From: Spirochaetia bacterium
GTDB lineage: Bacteria > Spirochaetota > Leptospiria > Leptospirales > Leptonemataceae
Direction of reading: 5' to 3'
Assembly (NCBI GenBank): GCA_021413825.1
Contig: JAIOPQ010000010.1
Location: 26,983-90,982 of the forward strand
DNA length: 64,000 nucleotides
Shown here: positions 27,392 through 36,687 of the stretch, one piece after another
How the letters are laid out: each line of letters starts with the position of its first letter
How positions within the stretch are numbered: position 1 is the stretch's first letter
Notes under the pieces: model-generated
The model's database searches: none
What the model saw: only the letters and a program-made list of their open reading frames with translations
What the model was told of the DNA's origin: nothing
Translations under genes and position numbers: made by a program

Positions 27392-27568
27392 ATGGAAGAA
27401 TGGATAGCTATCTATAAAGGTCTGCGGTTGCCCGTACTGGGTCTGCTGCTTTCTGCAATTGCAGTCTACGTTTTCTGGCCTTCGCGCAAGAAACGTCTGG
27501 AAGAACCAGCGAAACGAATGCTGGAAGATTTACCACCCGGGAGGAGTGAAACCAATCATGCAAAATGA
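27392..27568 (+). CDS. ccoQ: CcoQ-like small cbb3 subunit
   Basis: A 58 aa ORF missed by the track: MEEWIAIYKGLRLPVLGLLL…, one transmembrane helix (about residues 13-29) followed by a basic tail, FWPSRKKRLEEPAKRMLED. It lies 7 nt after ccoO and overlaps the ccoP start by 11 nt. Its size, single helix, charged tail and place between ccoO and ccoP match CcoQ, which stabilises the oxidase. Confidence 0.8.
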   Translation: MEEWIAIYKGLRLPVLGLLLSAIAVYVFWPSRKKRLEEPAKRMLEDLPPGRSETNHAK

Positions 27569-28082
27569 CGATCAAGAAATCATTACGAATCGTGGCTGGC
27601 TTCCCACATGGTGGATGCTTTTGTTCTACGGATCAATTGTATTCTCCATAGGTTATGTGGTCTACATGCACGGAATAGCGGGCTGGTCTACAACACGTCA
27701 GTACAAAGAAGAAGTTGCTGACTTTGACAAGAATTTCCCATCGCAGACAGCAAAGCTGAATGATGATGGATCCAATCCTTTTCGCGGCGATGCCGCTGCG
27801 GTTGCCGCAGGTCAGAAAACCTTCGATGGGTTATGCGCTGCATGTCACAAGGTTGACATGACTGGGCTTGTTGGGCCCAATCTGATCGATGCTACCTGGC
27901 TGCACGGGGCTACCGACAGGGAAGTCTATCAGGTGATTCTCGAGGGCGTGCCTATTGAGAAAGCTCTGCAAAATCCAGCGCGGGGGGCAATGCCTGCGCA
28001 CAAAACCAGTCTAGGCTCAAAGAAGATTCTTGAAGTGATGGCATACGTTGCCAGCAAGAATCCAACTCTGCGAGTGAAATAG
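27558..28082 (+). CDS. ccoP: cbb3 oxidase subunit III, single-haem form
   Basis: The true start is ATG 27558 (MQNDDQEIITNRGWLPTWWML, preceded by GGGAGGAG), not the tracked 27459. The 174 aa product has the CcoP-type N-terminal region NRGWLPTWWMLLFYGSIVFSIGYVVYMH, then one cytochrome c domain with LCAACHKVDMTGLVGPNL and a Met ligand in GAMPAHKTSL. Standard CcoP has two haems; this one has only one CXXCH. Confidence 0.9.
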   Translation: MQNDDQEIITNRGWLPTWWMLLFYGSIVFSIGYVVYMHGIAGWSTTRQYKEEVADFDKNFPSQTAKLNDDGSNPFRGDAAAVAAGQKTFDGLCAACHKVDMTGLVGPNLIDATWLHGATDREVYQVILEGVPIEKALQNPARGAMPAHKTSLGSKKILEVMAYVASKNPTLRVK

Positions 28083-28091
28083 GAAACGTAT

Positions 28092-29420
28092 ATGGTGATC
28101 GCAAGACCAATTCAAGGCAAGCATCGCACGATCAAGACCAGGATTAATCTGGTGCTCTTTGCATTGTTTGCGATCGTTCCGTATGTGCGCGTCGGTGGAC
28201 ATCCGCTCTTGTTGCTGGATATCCCCGCGCGCAAGTTTCATATCTTTGGTCTGACTATATGGCCACAAGAATTGTATTTCCTGCACCTATTGCTCCTCCT
28301 TGCGGGACTTCTACTTTTCTTTTTCACCAGTTTGCTCGGGCGAATCTGGTGCGGATATGGATGTCCGCAGACTATATTTACAGATTTCTACGACGCTGTT
28401 GGAAAGCTAGTGGTAGGTTCCAGCTTTGGCAAAACTGCACTCTCAAGCGCGCAGAAGGTCCGTCTATATGCCGCGTGGCTGGTAGTGGCATTTCTCTTCT
28501 CTTTTCAATTCCTTGCTTTCTTTGTTCCTTATGAAGTGATCTGGAGTGATCTACAACACGGGGAGTTCTTTCCGTATCTTACAACAAGCTCCGCTGTGTT
28601 CAGGTTTGTTCCCGCACCCTGGATCATGTTTCTGATTTTTTCAACCGGGTTTGCCCTGTTCAACGTTGGATATTTTAGAGAGAACGTTTGCAAACTCGTC
28701 TGTCCTTACGGACGATTCCAGACAGCACTACTTGATTCGCATTCGCCTATTGTTCACTATGACGTGCATCGCGGCGAGCCGCGCCGTGAAAAGGGTCAAA
28801 AATCCGGTGTTGGTGACTGTGTTGATTGCAACATGTGCAAGCTGGTCTGTCCAACCGGAATCGATATCCGCGATGGCCTTCAGATCGGATGCATTCAATG
28901 CGGGCTCTGTGTGGATGCTTGCACGTCTGTGCTTTCAAAGTTTCATAAACCGACTCTGATCGACTACAGAACGATTGCACAGTCAGAGGACCCTGCAGCT
29001 CCGCGGAAATATGTGCGTCCGCGCACACTCGTCTACGGAAGTCTAATTGCGGTATTTCTTGCTGCATTCGTTTATCTGTTAGTTGTCCGGATTCCAATCT
29101 ATGCCGTTACATTGCGCGACAAAGCAATCAGCGTGCATCTCGCAGACAGATATCAGAACGGATATGAAATTCATGTAGGGAATATGTCGTACGAGCCTGT
29201 TCGCGTCAGCATTCGCGTAACTGACGAGCGTTTCAGGATACTTGCGCCCGCAACAGAATATAAAGTAGAACCTGCTGGCTTTGAAAAAATCCGCTTCGTT
29301 GTGGAACATCCGGAACCCGGCGAGAACAAATTCACAAAAGAAATTCAGTTCGAGCTGCGCGACATGGATCACGCAGATCGTAAATTGAAAATGAACAGTA
29401 TCTTTTCATTTAGAGGATAA
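28092..29420 (+). CDS. ccoG: CcoG/RdxA-type membrane ferredoxin for cbb3 assembly
   Basis: A 442 aa iron-sulfur membrane protein with several transmembrane helices. It has GYGCPQTIFTDFYDAVG and two 4Fe-4S clusters in the CxxCxxxCP pattern (CVDCNMCKLVCPTGIDIRDG and CIQCGLCVDACTSVLSKF). A C-terminal Ig-like domain follows the last helix. CcoG is involved in copper delivery to cbb3 oxidase as a Cu(II) reductase. It lies 9 nt after ccoP. Confidence 0.93.
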   Translation: MVIARPIQGKHRTIKTRINLVLFALFAIVPYVRVGGHPLLLLDIPARKFHIFGLTIWPQELYFLHLLLLLAGLLLFFFTSLLGRIWCGYGCPQTIFTDFYDAVGKLVVGSSFGKTALSSAQKVRLYAAWLVVAFLFSFQFLAFFVPYEVIWSDLQHGEFFPYLTTSSAVFRFVPAPWIMFLIFSTGFALFNVGYFRENVCKLVCPYGRFQTALLDSHSPIVHYDVHRGEPRREKGQKSGVGDCVDCNMCKLVCPTGIDIRDGLQIGCIQCGLCVDACTSVLSKFHKPTLIDYRTIAQSEDPAAPRKYVRPRTLVYGSLIAVFLAAFVYLLVVRIPIYAVTLRDKAISVHLADRYQNGYEIHVGNMSYEPVRVSIRVTDERFRILAPATEYKVEPAGFEKIRFVVEHPEPGENKFTKEIQFELRDMDHADRKLKMNSIFSFRG

Positions 29421-29421
29421 T

Positions 29422-29916
29422 ATGCAAACAGTCAATGAAACTCCAGGATTGTCGAGGTCCATGAAGAATGCTTTCTGGATGATTGGGACGTTTCTGACGG
29501 CTGCGGTCATCTGGCTTGGATGCTTTGTGCGCATTGCTGTTGCGCATTCTGAACCTGCTATCGACAATCGATTCTTTGAGCGCGGCAAGAGTTACAATGA
29601 TAGATTTCGCTCGCTTGAGGAAGGGCGTGCCGCTGGCCTGCGTATCGAATCAAATCTGAGCAATGGCCAGAGCTTTCAGATTCATCCCATCCAGGCAACG
29701 TTTCAGCTAAAGGCCAATGTTCCTATCCAACAGGTTCATGGCACTGTTGTCCTTGAACGCGCGTCTACTTCGCGGGATAGACAGGTCATACCGATCGAAT
29801 CAGGCAACACAACCATTGCACTTGCGCCGGACAAGGGTCTCTGGGATGTAAGACTCGAATACACTGTAAATGAATCCCTGGTTGTGCATCGAAATATTCG
29901 CATAACGGTGCAGTAA
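29422..29916 (+). CDS. ccoH: CcoH/FixH-like cbb3 assembly protein
   Basis: A 164 aa protein with one transmembrane helix (about residues 17-38) and a periplasmic beta domain, matching FixH/CcoH: SEPAIDNRFFERGKSYND (usual form 'P..v.d.YY..g..y..') and LWDVRLEYTVNESLVVHRNIRI. It starts 1 nt after the ccoG stop. CcoH is needed for cbb3 assembly or stability. Confidence 0.85.
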   Translation: MQTVNETPGLSRSMKNAFWMIGTFLTAAVIWLGCFVRIAVAHSEPAIDNRFFERGKSYNDRFRSLEEGRAAGLRIESNLSNGQSFQIHPIQATFQLKANVPIQQVHGTVVLERASTSRDRQVIPIESGNTTIALAPDKGLWDVRLEYTVNESLVVHRNIRITVQ

Positions 29917-29917
29917 T

Positions 29918-30112
29918 ATGCCTGGTATTGAAATTATGCTTCCGATTGCGCTTGGGATTGCCGGAATTTTTCTAATCCTGTTTCTCTGGAGCGCCAGGAA
30001 CGGGGACATGGAAGACCTTGAGGCTAGAAAATTCCGCCCCCTGATGGATTCATCCAATGATGTAGACCGTTCTGTTCTGCCGCAAGGGAAGAAAGAGAGA
30101 GACGAGTCATGA
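29918..30112 (+). CDS. ccoS: CcoS-like cbb3 assembly protein
   Basis: A 64 aa protein: one transmembrane helix (IMLPIALGIAGIFLILFLW) followed by SARNGDMEDLEARKFRPL, the CcoS hallmark (W..rsGQFdDLe.p..R.L). The acidic/polar tail is longer than usual. It sits 1 nt after ccoH and overlaps the next gene (ATGA). CcoS is required for haem/copper insertion into cbb3. Confidence 0.85.
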   Translation: MPGIEIMLPIALGIAGIFLILFLWSARNGDMEDLEARKFRPLMDSSNDVDRSVLPQGKKERDES

Positions 30113-30753
30113 CGACTATCGTCTTTGCTGCGTTCGTTCAGGGCTTGATGGGAATTGCTCATTGCCCGATCATGTGCGGGCCATTCGCCAGTATTGCGCA
30201 AACGCATTCCAGGAATGGAGTGATCGGAAGTGTTTTGTATCATACGGGGCGCATGACAGGTTATGCGACCGTGGGCGGAATCAGTGGCCTTCTAGGAAGC
30301 TGGCTCAACACAACGTTTCTTGAGCAGTCTGCCGCAATACTCGGTGCGGCGATTATTGTACTCTATGCTGCATCAATTCTATTTCAGTTTCCCTTGCCTG
30401 GATTTCTACACGCTCCCGCAAAATTTCTAATTCCGTGGATCCGAAAGGGTGGCGCAAGCGCTGTGGCTCTCGGGCTTTGCAGCGCTTTGCTTCCCTGCGG
30501 AATGTTGTTTCCGGCCTATGCGCTTGCCATTAGTTCAGGCACGCTACAGGGTGGAGTAGCCGTTATGGTGGCTTTTGCGTTTGGCACAATGCCAGTCTTT
30601 ATTGTGCTGGCCCTCTTCAATCGACCATTGCAAAATCTTTTGAGCAATTGGAAATTCAATCGCATACTACCTGCAATACTACTCATGGGGAGCCTTGGCT
30701 TAATCGCGTACCGGACTTACTCAGCAGAGGTGCTTTGCGTCCATCCGCAGTAG
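30109..30753 (+). CDS. sulfite exporter TauE/UreH-like transmembrane protein
   Basis: A 214 aa membrane protein with six or so helices and two metal-like Cys/His patches: GIAHCPIMCGPFASIA at the N-terminus and SALLPCGMLFPAYA in the middle, typical of the UreH-like family found within cbb3 assembly loci. It is placed between ccoS and ccoI with overlap/3-nt spacing, which points to a role in cbb3 maturation, perhaps copper or thiol handling. The exact function is unproven. Confidence 0.8.
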   Translation: MTTIVFAAFVQGLMGIAHCPIMCGPFASIAQTHSRNGVIGSVLYHTGRMTGYATVGGISGLLGSWLNTTFLEQSAAILGAAIIVLYAASILFQFPLPGFLHAPAKFLIPWIRKGGASAVALGLCSALLPCGMLFPAYALAISSGTLQGGVAVMVAFAFGTMPVFIVLALFNRPLQNLLSNWKFNRILPAILLMGSLGLIAYRTYSAEVLCVHPQ

Positions 30754-30755
30754 GT

Positions 30756-33197
30756 ATGAATACTCGAACTAAAACAACGGCCGCCATGTGCCATCATTGC
30801 GGAACGCAGATTGCAGGAACTTTAGTTCAGAACAATGGATTTGATTTCTGCTGTTCCGGCTGCAGCACGGCCTATGAAGTCATTAGAGATTCTGGACTTC
30901 TGGATTACTATGCAAATAGGAATGATTTTGGATCCAGGCCGATTGCCGGCAATGCTCTGAGTCTCTATGACGCCTGGGAAGAAAAACTCAAGCTGAAGGA
31001 ATCAATCCGTAGCGGAAGTTTTGTAGTAGAAGGAATGCATTGCGCTTCCTGCGTTTGGTTGAGCGAGCGCGTTCTTAAGAGTATCCCTGGAGTGATTGGT
31101 GCTGAGGCCAGCCTGATGGGACGTAGATTGATTCTGACGTACGACCAGAGAATTACCAATTTACGTCGCATAGCCGCAGTTCTGCAAGGAATAGGATATA
31201 ACATTGCTCCAGTCGGCGTTAGCCAGAAGCCAAAACTGAGTCGGGATCTACTGAAACGGATGGGAGTTGCGGGATTCTTTGCTGGAAATCTAATGCTGAT
31301 CGCTGTGGCCTTGTATTCTGGATATTTTAGCTATATTGATCGATACTCCAGGAACCTGTTCCATATTGCTTCTTTGATTCTTACGCTACCCGTTGTTTTT
31401 TACTCGGCTCAGGTATTCTTCAAAAACGCCTGGCTCTCGATTCGTCACCGAATGTTCTCAATGGATTTATTAACTTCAGCTGGAATATCCCTCGCATTTA
31501 CGTTCAGTACATACAATACACTAACAGAACAAGGCGAAGTATTTTTCGATTCAATAGGGTTTGTAACTTTCATTCTGCTCACAGGTCGCTTCATTGAAAA
31601 TCGTTTGATGGAGAAAAATCAAACAATGGTGGAGAATCTCAGTCTTGCCATTCCCGATATTGCCAGACGGATTACGGATGGAGGGGACATTGAGATCCCG
31701 TCTAGTCAGGTTGAAATTGGAGATGAACTCCGTATCTTCGTCGGTGAGTCGGTTCCGGCTGATGGCATTCTGCGGCAACCAGCGTTATGCGAATTTGATG
31801 AATCATTGCTGACGGGCGAGTTTACGCCGGTTGTTCGAAACTCTGGAGCGCTTGTCCTCGGTGGATCGCGTGTGCTTCAAGATATAATCCTCCAGGTTAC
31901 AGCCACGCCCGCGGAATCTGTAATTGGCCACATTCAAAGGGCGGCTGAAAATCCTGAACCACCAACAATTCTTCGAATCACGCAGGTGGCTGCCCGCTGG
32001 TTTCTAGCGTTCGCATTCATTGCGGCAATTGTAACGTTTGCCTCCTGGTGGATTCGCGGTGATCATATGCAGGCTGTCATTTCAACGGTGGCGTTGTTGA
32101 TTGCTGCATGCCCGTGTGCGCTTTCCATGGCAGTTCCAACTGCATACAATGCAGGTCTTGAGCTTGCACTGAGAGCGGGGATAATACTGAAGCATGGGCG
32201 CGTGCTTGAGGATCTTGCTCGAGTTGGAACCCTGGCACTCGATAAAACGGGAACTCTTACCCGAGCCCGACCGAGGATCGTACAGACGCATGCACGCGAA
32301 ATCTCTGAGTTTGATGCCATTCGCATAGGCGATTACTTGCAGAGCATGGCTGATGCACCTCACCCATTGCGATTTGCCTTTGCAGAAGCAAATCTGGAAT
32401 ACCCAGAGCAAACAGGGACCGGCACAAGCACAACGTTAATCGATTTATCTCCGGATCAATTTACTACAAGCTATGAAGTAGGGCAGGGCATTGTGGCAAG
32501 AGGTATCTCCGAAACATGGCTTCTTGGGTCAGCCACGCTACTTGCAAATTTTCAGGTAAATGAGTTCGACTTGCTTCCTTCACCAAGCGGAAGCCCGGTA
32601 TATCTTGCGCGAGTTCGCGGGAAAGAAGCTACGTGCCTGGCAGTTTTCTTTATCGAGGACGAGCTTCGGCCAGGAGTTGCCAGAGCGATTTCTGCTCTAA
32701 AGAAATTCTTAAAAGTTGAAATGCTGACGGGCGATGGGCATCGAGCAGCTCTTGAAGTGGCGCGCGCCACAGGGATTGACAGGGTGCATGCAGATCTCAC
32801 CCCATTTGAGAAAGAACGCATAATACGCAGCCTGCGCGAATCGACGGGCGTATGTATGGTTGGGGACGGGATCAACGATGGAGCGGCGCTGGCTTCCGCC
32901 GACGTTGGAATAGCATTTGCAACAACAGCACAGATCCCTCTAACCGGCGCCCATTGCGTAATCCCAGGAAAAGATCCTGAGGCGCTTCTGTTTTTGTTTC
33001 GCATATCCAAACAGACACGCGCGAAAATCATTCAAAATTTAATCATAAGTTTCATTTACAATCTATGTCTAATTCCAATGGCGATGTATGGCTGGATTAT
33101 TCCGCTGACCGGTGCACTGTTCATGTCAGCCAGTTCTCTGACTGTGCTTTTGAATTCGCTGTCTCTGCTTCGGATGAAGAAGGAAGTGCATACTTGA
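30756..33197 (+). CDS. ccoI: CcoI-type copper P-type ATPase
   Basis: The ATG at 30756, 2 nt after the preceding stop, is preferred over the tracked 30648, which lies inside the upstream gene. The 813 aa product has an N-terminal Cys cluster (CHHCG…CCSGC), an HMA domain with GMHCASC, and the membrane CPC motif (AACPCALSMAVP). It also has LDKTGTLT with the phosphorylated Asp, PHPL, and GDGINDGAAL. CcoI/CtpA exports copper for the CuB centre of cbb3. Confidence 0.93.
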   Translation: MNTRTKTTAAMCHHCGTQIAGTLVQNNGFDFCCSGCSTAYEVIRDSGLLDYYANRNDFGSRPIAGNALSLYDAWEEKLKLKESIRSGSFVVEGMHCASCVWLSERVLKSIPGVIGAEASLMGRRLILTYDQRITNLRRIAAVLQGIGYNIAPVGVSQKPKLSRDLLKRMGVAGFFAGNLMLIAVALYSGYFSYIDRYSRNLFHIASLILTLPVVFYSAQVFFKNAWLSIRHRMFSMDLLTSAGISLAFTFSTYNTLTEQGEVFFDSIGFVTFILLTGRFIENRLMEKNQTMVENLSLAIPDIARRITDGGDIEIPSSQVEIGDELRIFVGESVPADGILRQPALCEFDESLLTGEFTPVVRNSGALVLGGSRVLQDIILQVTATPAESVIGHIQRAAENPEPPTILRITQVAARWFLAFAFIAAIVTFASWWIRGDHMQAVISTVALLIAACPCALSMAVPTAYNAGLELALRAGIILKHGRVLEDLARVGTLALDKTGTLTRARPRIVQTHAREISEFDAIRIGDYLQSMADAPHPLRFAFAEANLEYPEQTGTGTSTTLIDLSPDQFTTSYEVGQGIVARGISETWLLGSATLLANFQVNEFDLLPSPSGSPVYLARVRGKEATCLAVFFIEDELRPGVARAISALKKFLKVEMLTGDGHRAALEVARATGIDRVHADLTPFEKERIIRSLRESTGVCMVGDGINDGAALASADVGIAFATTAQIPLTGAHCVIPGKDPEALLFLFRISKQTRAKIIQNLIISFIYNLCLIPMAMYGWIIPLTGALFMSASSLTVLLNSLSLLRMKKEVHT

Positions 33198-34552
33198 AAA
33201 CAATGGTTGATCTGGGATTACTGGCCGGTTACTCCAAACCTGGGCCGCGATACACTTCATATCCTCCTGCTAACATGTTTGAGAATGGGGTTGGCGGCGA
33301 ATTGTATTCAGGCAGTCTATCAAATTGCAAGCGCGACCTTTCCATTTATGTGCATTTGCCGTTTTGCGAACGAGCTTGTTCATTCTGCGGTTGCAACGTT
33401 ATCTATACTAGAAATCACGCGCACGTCGCGCCGTATCTGAAGCTGCTTGAGAATGAGATCAAGCTTGTATCCGCATCCCTTCCGGCTGGAAAAGAAGTCA
33501 GGCAAATTCACCTGGGTGGGGGAACTCCCACGTTCCTGAGTTCGTTCGAAATCGTATACTTGCTGGAACTCCTGGACGATTCTTTTCAGATTTCGCCGGA
33601 CGCTGAGATGAGCGTGGAGCTTGATCCACGCGTCACATCAAAAGCACATATTCAAGCCCTTGCATCTTGCGGGTTTTCGCGCGCCTCGATCGGCATTCAG
33701 GATATTGACGACAGGGTGCAAAAAGCTGTGAATCGGGTCCAGAGTCCGTTACTAATTGAAGAGACGGTCCGCGTCTTGCGCGCTATGGGTTTCACAAGTT
33801 TGAATGTGGATCTAATCTACGGCCTCCCGTTCCAATCGAAAGAGAGCATTCAACGTACAATAGAATTTGTAATAAACATCCTGCCGCAGCGTATCTCCTG
33901 TTTCAATTTTGCTTACATTCCATCCCTCAAAGCGCACCAAAGATCCATCCGACCCGAAACATTGCCCAGTGCTACGGAGCGGTTAGAAATTTTGCAGTAC
34001 GTGATTGAGCGACTAACAGATGCAGGCTATGATTTTATCGGTATGGATCATTTCGCATTGAAAGGGGATGCCTTAGCGCGCGCACGCGAAGAGGGTACCT
34101 TGCATAGAAACTTCCAGGGCTATACAACGCATGGTGATCTAGATTTAATAGGTCTGGGTGTATCTTCAATCAGCGAGGTTGCAGATGCGTACTTTCAGAA
34201 CTACAAAACTATGGACCAATACAAGCTTGCCATCGAATCAGGGAGACTTGCAACGGAGCGTGGTCACGTGCTCAGCGTCGATGATAGAATTCGCCGTGAC
34301 GTGATCATGAAGCTGATGTGCTACGGCGATCTGAATTTTGCGGAGATTGAGCAGGCGTATTCTATCCAGTTCAAACAGTATTTTGAAAAAGAACTCAATC
34401 ACCTGGCCGCTTTTGAGCCGGAAGGTGCTGTAAGGCTCAGGACAGATGGTATTTCGCTTTCGGAAGCCGGTCAGTTTGTGGTTCGTAACGTGTGTATGAT
34501 TTTTGATGCATACACAAATTCGTCATCGCCAGCCTTTAGCCCTACTGTATAG
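33194..34552 (+). CDS. hemN: oxygen-independent coproporphyrinogen III dehydrogenase
   Basis: Radical-SAM enzyme of anaerobic haem synthesis. Motifs are KPGPRYTSYPPA near the start, CERACSFCGC (the 4Fe-4S CxxxCxxC plus the conserved extra Cys), HLGGGTPTFLS, SIGIQDIDDRVQKAVNR, and GMDHFALKGDALARA. The tracked start at 33065 lies inside ccoI. TTG 33194, 10 nt after AGGAAG and overlapping the ccoI stop, and ATG 33203 are the realistic starts. hemN at the end of a cbb3 locus is common and supplies haem under low oxygen. Confidence 0.93.
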   Translation: MKTMVDLGLLAGYSKPGPRYTSYPPANMFENGVGGELYSGSLSNCKRDLSIYVHLPFCERACSFCGCNVIYTRNHAHVAPYLKLLENEIKLVSASLPAGKEVRQIHLGGGTPTFLSSFEIVYLLELLDDSFQISPDAEMSVELDPRVTSKAHIQALASCGFSRASIGIQDIDDRVQKAVNRVQSPLLIEETVRVLRAMGFTSLNVDLIYGLPFQSKESIQRTIEFVINILPQRISCFNFAYIPSLKAHQRSIRPETLPSATERLEILQYVIERLTDAGYDFIGMDHFALKGDALARAREEGTLHRNFQGYTTHGDLDLIGLGVSSISEVADAYFQNYKTMDQYKLAIESGRLATERGHVLSVDDRIRRDVIMKLMCYGDLNFAEIEQAYSIQFKQYFEKELNHLAAFEPEGAVRLRTDGISLSEAGQFVVRNVCMIFDAYTNSSSPAFSPTV

Positions 34553-34561
34553 GTTGTAGCC

Positions 34562-35941
34562 GTGTTAAACCAAGAGCTGTCCATAGAGTTTCTCGGGGCT
34601 GCGGGAACGGTTACGGGATCCAAGTACCTGGTGAGATCACCGGACGCTACTGTCCTAATCGATTGTGGGATGTTTCAGGGCCTGAAGAAGCTCCGCCTAC
34701 TAAACTGGGAAGCTCCGCACTTGAACGTCGGAATGTTGGACGCTGTCTTACTTACGCATGGCCATCTGGATCATGTGGGCTACCTTCCAAGGCTTGTAAA
34801 GGCAGGGTTTCGCGGTCGGATACTGGGATCAAGACCTACGTTGGACATTGCAGAAATCATCTTAAAGGACAGTGCGCACATTCAGGAAGAAGAGGCCGAG
34901 CGAGCCAATCGATACGGCTATTCCAAACACAATCCAGCAGCTCCATTGTATGACAGCGACGATGTGGAAAGGACTGTTCGTTTGTTTGGGAATCTGGAAT
35001 TGGACAAGAGCGAATCACTGTCGCCTAACGTTACATGCAGGCTGAGATACAACGGGCATATTCTGGGGGCGACCTTCATTGAGCTTGACGTTGCAGGTAA
35101 GCTGTTGGTGTTCTCGGGCGATATCGGTCGCAAGGTCGATCCCTTATTGCGGCCTCCAGAAAGACCAGAGCGCGCAGATGTACTCGTAATTGAAAGCACC
35201 TACGGAGACAGGTTACACGACAATGTTGACGCTGCTTCGCGTCTTGCAGAGATCATTTCGCGCACTGCTAAGCGCAATGGAACGGTTATTATTCCGAGCT
35301 TTGCCGTTGAGCGCACTCAATCGATCATGTACTATTTGTGGAAGTTGCAGGCCGAAAAAAGGATTCCTGGGATTCCAGTTTATATGGATAGCCCAATGGG
35401 AAACCGGGTGCTTGACCTGTTTCACAGATACATACCCTGGCATAAGTTATCTCCGCAAGACTGTACAAAGATGTGCGACAAGATTCATCGAGTAGCTTCT
35501 ATGAAAGAAACGATGGCAATCGCCGATGACAGACGGGCCAAGATTGTAATTGCTGGAAGCGGGATGATAACAGGGGGCCGTGTCCTTACCTATTTGCAGA
35601 AACACCTGGGCGATCCAAATTCTACCGTGGTGCTGGTTGGCTACCAGGCGACCGGAACACGCGGACGTGATCTGCTTGAAGGCAAGAAGTCCCTAAAGAT
35701 ATACGGGAAAGTTTATGATGTTGGTGCAGAGATTGAAAACATTGACGGACTTTCTGCACATGCAGACCAGGCCGAACTAATTGATTGGTTAGGGAATCTC
35801 AAACAGCCGCCAGGCCGCATATTCATTGTTCATGGGGAGCCGGAAGCAGCGCTTGGATTGCAGAAGGAGATTCAGAATAAGTTTGGATGGAAGAGTGAAA
35901 TTCCAGAGATGTATCAAACGTTCCGGATGGATCTGACTTGA
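34562..35941 (+). CDS. MBL-fold beta-CASP ribonuclease
   Basis: A 459 aa metallo-beta-lactamase-fold RNA-processing enzyme. It has GAAGTVTGSKYLV, the zinc motif THGHLDHVGYLPRL, and GHILGATFIELDV. FSGDIGR carries the motif Asp. The beta-CASP insert includes IIPSFAVERTQ and GSGMITGGRVLTYL, and the C-terminus has GLSAHADQAELIDWL. GTG start 9 nt after hemN. Relatives act as exo- or endonucleases on RNA; DNA substrates occur in eukaryotic relatives but are less likely here. Confidence 0.9.
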   Translation: MLNQELSIEFLGAAGTVTGSKYLVRSPDATVLIDCGMFQGLKKLRLLNWEAPHLNVGMLDAVLLTHGHLDHVGYLPRLVKAGFRGRILGSRPTLDIAEIILKDSAHIQEEEAERANRYGYSKHNPAAPLYDSDDVERTVRLFGNLELDKSESLSPNVTCRLRYNGHILGATFIELDVAGKLLVFSGDIGRKVDPLLRPPERPERADVLVIESTYGDRLHDNVDAASRLAEIISRTAKRNGTVIIPSFAVERTQSIMYYLWKLQAEKRIPGIPVYMDSPMGNRVLDLFHRYIPWHKLSPQDCTKMCDKIHRVASMKETMAIADDRRAKIVIAGSGMITGGRVLTYLQKHLGDPNSTVVLVGYQATGTRGRDLLEGKKSLKIYGKVYDVGAEIENIDGLSAHADQAELIDWLGNLKQPPGRIFIVHGEPEAALGLQKEIQNKFGWKSEIPEMYQTFRMDLT

Positions 35942-35964
35942 AATGCCAGGCGATGGCACTGGAG

Positions 35965-36687
35965 TCATGCAAGAAATTCTTTGAACTGGCTCAAGTATTT
36001 TCTTCCAATGGGTAATTGCGACTCGTCCTCATCTTTTAGAAATACGGTATAATTTCCGGTCAGATCGCTTTGTACTTTGAGTACATGCGATACGTTAATG
36101 ATATATTGCTTGTAAATACGAAAGAACAGATCCTGTGGCAGACGCGTTTCCATGAGTTTGAGCGAACTATAGGTCACATAATCACGCTCGGCTGTATGAA
36201 TCACGCATGAGTTATCGTGCGAAGACACATAAATAATATCTGAAAACGGAACTAGAAAATAATTCTCTTTCTCGGTAATGAAAAGCCCATTCTTCTTGCC
36301 ACGCCCGGTTTCGCTGGCCGTTTTTTTGAAGAACTGCATTGCCCGATCAACGGATTTCCCAAATCGCTCTTGCGAGAAAGGTTTCAATAAATAGTCAATG
36401 GCGCCCAGCTCAAACGCTTCTACAGCACGATCGTCGAGGGCCGTGGTAAAGATAATGTAGGGAGTCTTGTTTACTTTCTCGAGGGCTTCAAAGCCAGAAA
36501 GGCGCGGCAGGTTAATGTCCATAAACACTAAATCAAAGTCTGTGTTGGTCATTACTTCAACAGCTTCCTCACCATCCCTTGCCATGCCGGCTAACTTTAA
36601 TTCCGGACGATCGAGCACATACCTTATTAGCAGATCCCTGGTAGGAGCTTCATCCTCCACAACGATGACTCGAATGTCCTGACTCAT
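35965..36687 (-). CDS. LytTR-family response regulator
   Basis: A 240 aa regulator. The receiver domain (residues 1-125) has VIVVEDE, phospho-acceptor Asp in DLVFMDINLP, and YLLKPF. A LytTR DNA-binding domain follows (about 140-240; FLVPFSDIIYVSSHDNSCVIHT, RDYVTYSSLKLMETRLP, FFRIYKQYIINVSHV). It is the partner of the overlapping upstream histidine kinase (4-nt ATGA overlap). It converges with the MBL gene; its kinase is divergent from nirK, which makes nirK a plausible target. Confidence 0.92.
   Translation of the reverse strand: MSQDIRVIVVEDEAPTRDLLIRYVLDRPELKLAGMARDGEEAVEVMTNTDFDLVFMDINLPRLSGFEALEKVNKTPYIIFTTALDDRAVEAFELGAIDYLLKPFSQERFGKSVDRAMQFFKKTASETGRGKKNGLFITEKENYFLVPFSDIIYVSSHDNSCVIHTAERDYVTYSSLKLMETRLPQDLFFRIYKQYIINVSHVLKVQSDLTGNYTVFLKDEDESQLPIGRKYLSQFKEFLA

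Noticed and set aside
27459-27557. Tracked upstream start of ccoP
   Set aside because: It lies inside ccoQ in another frame; the ATG at 27558 has a good ribosome-binding site and gives the family N-terminus.
30648-30755. Tracked upstream start of ccoI
   Set aside because: It overlaps the preceding gene; the residues before MNTRTKTT are translation of that gene's other frame.
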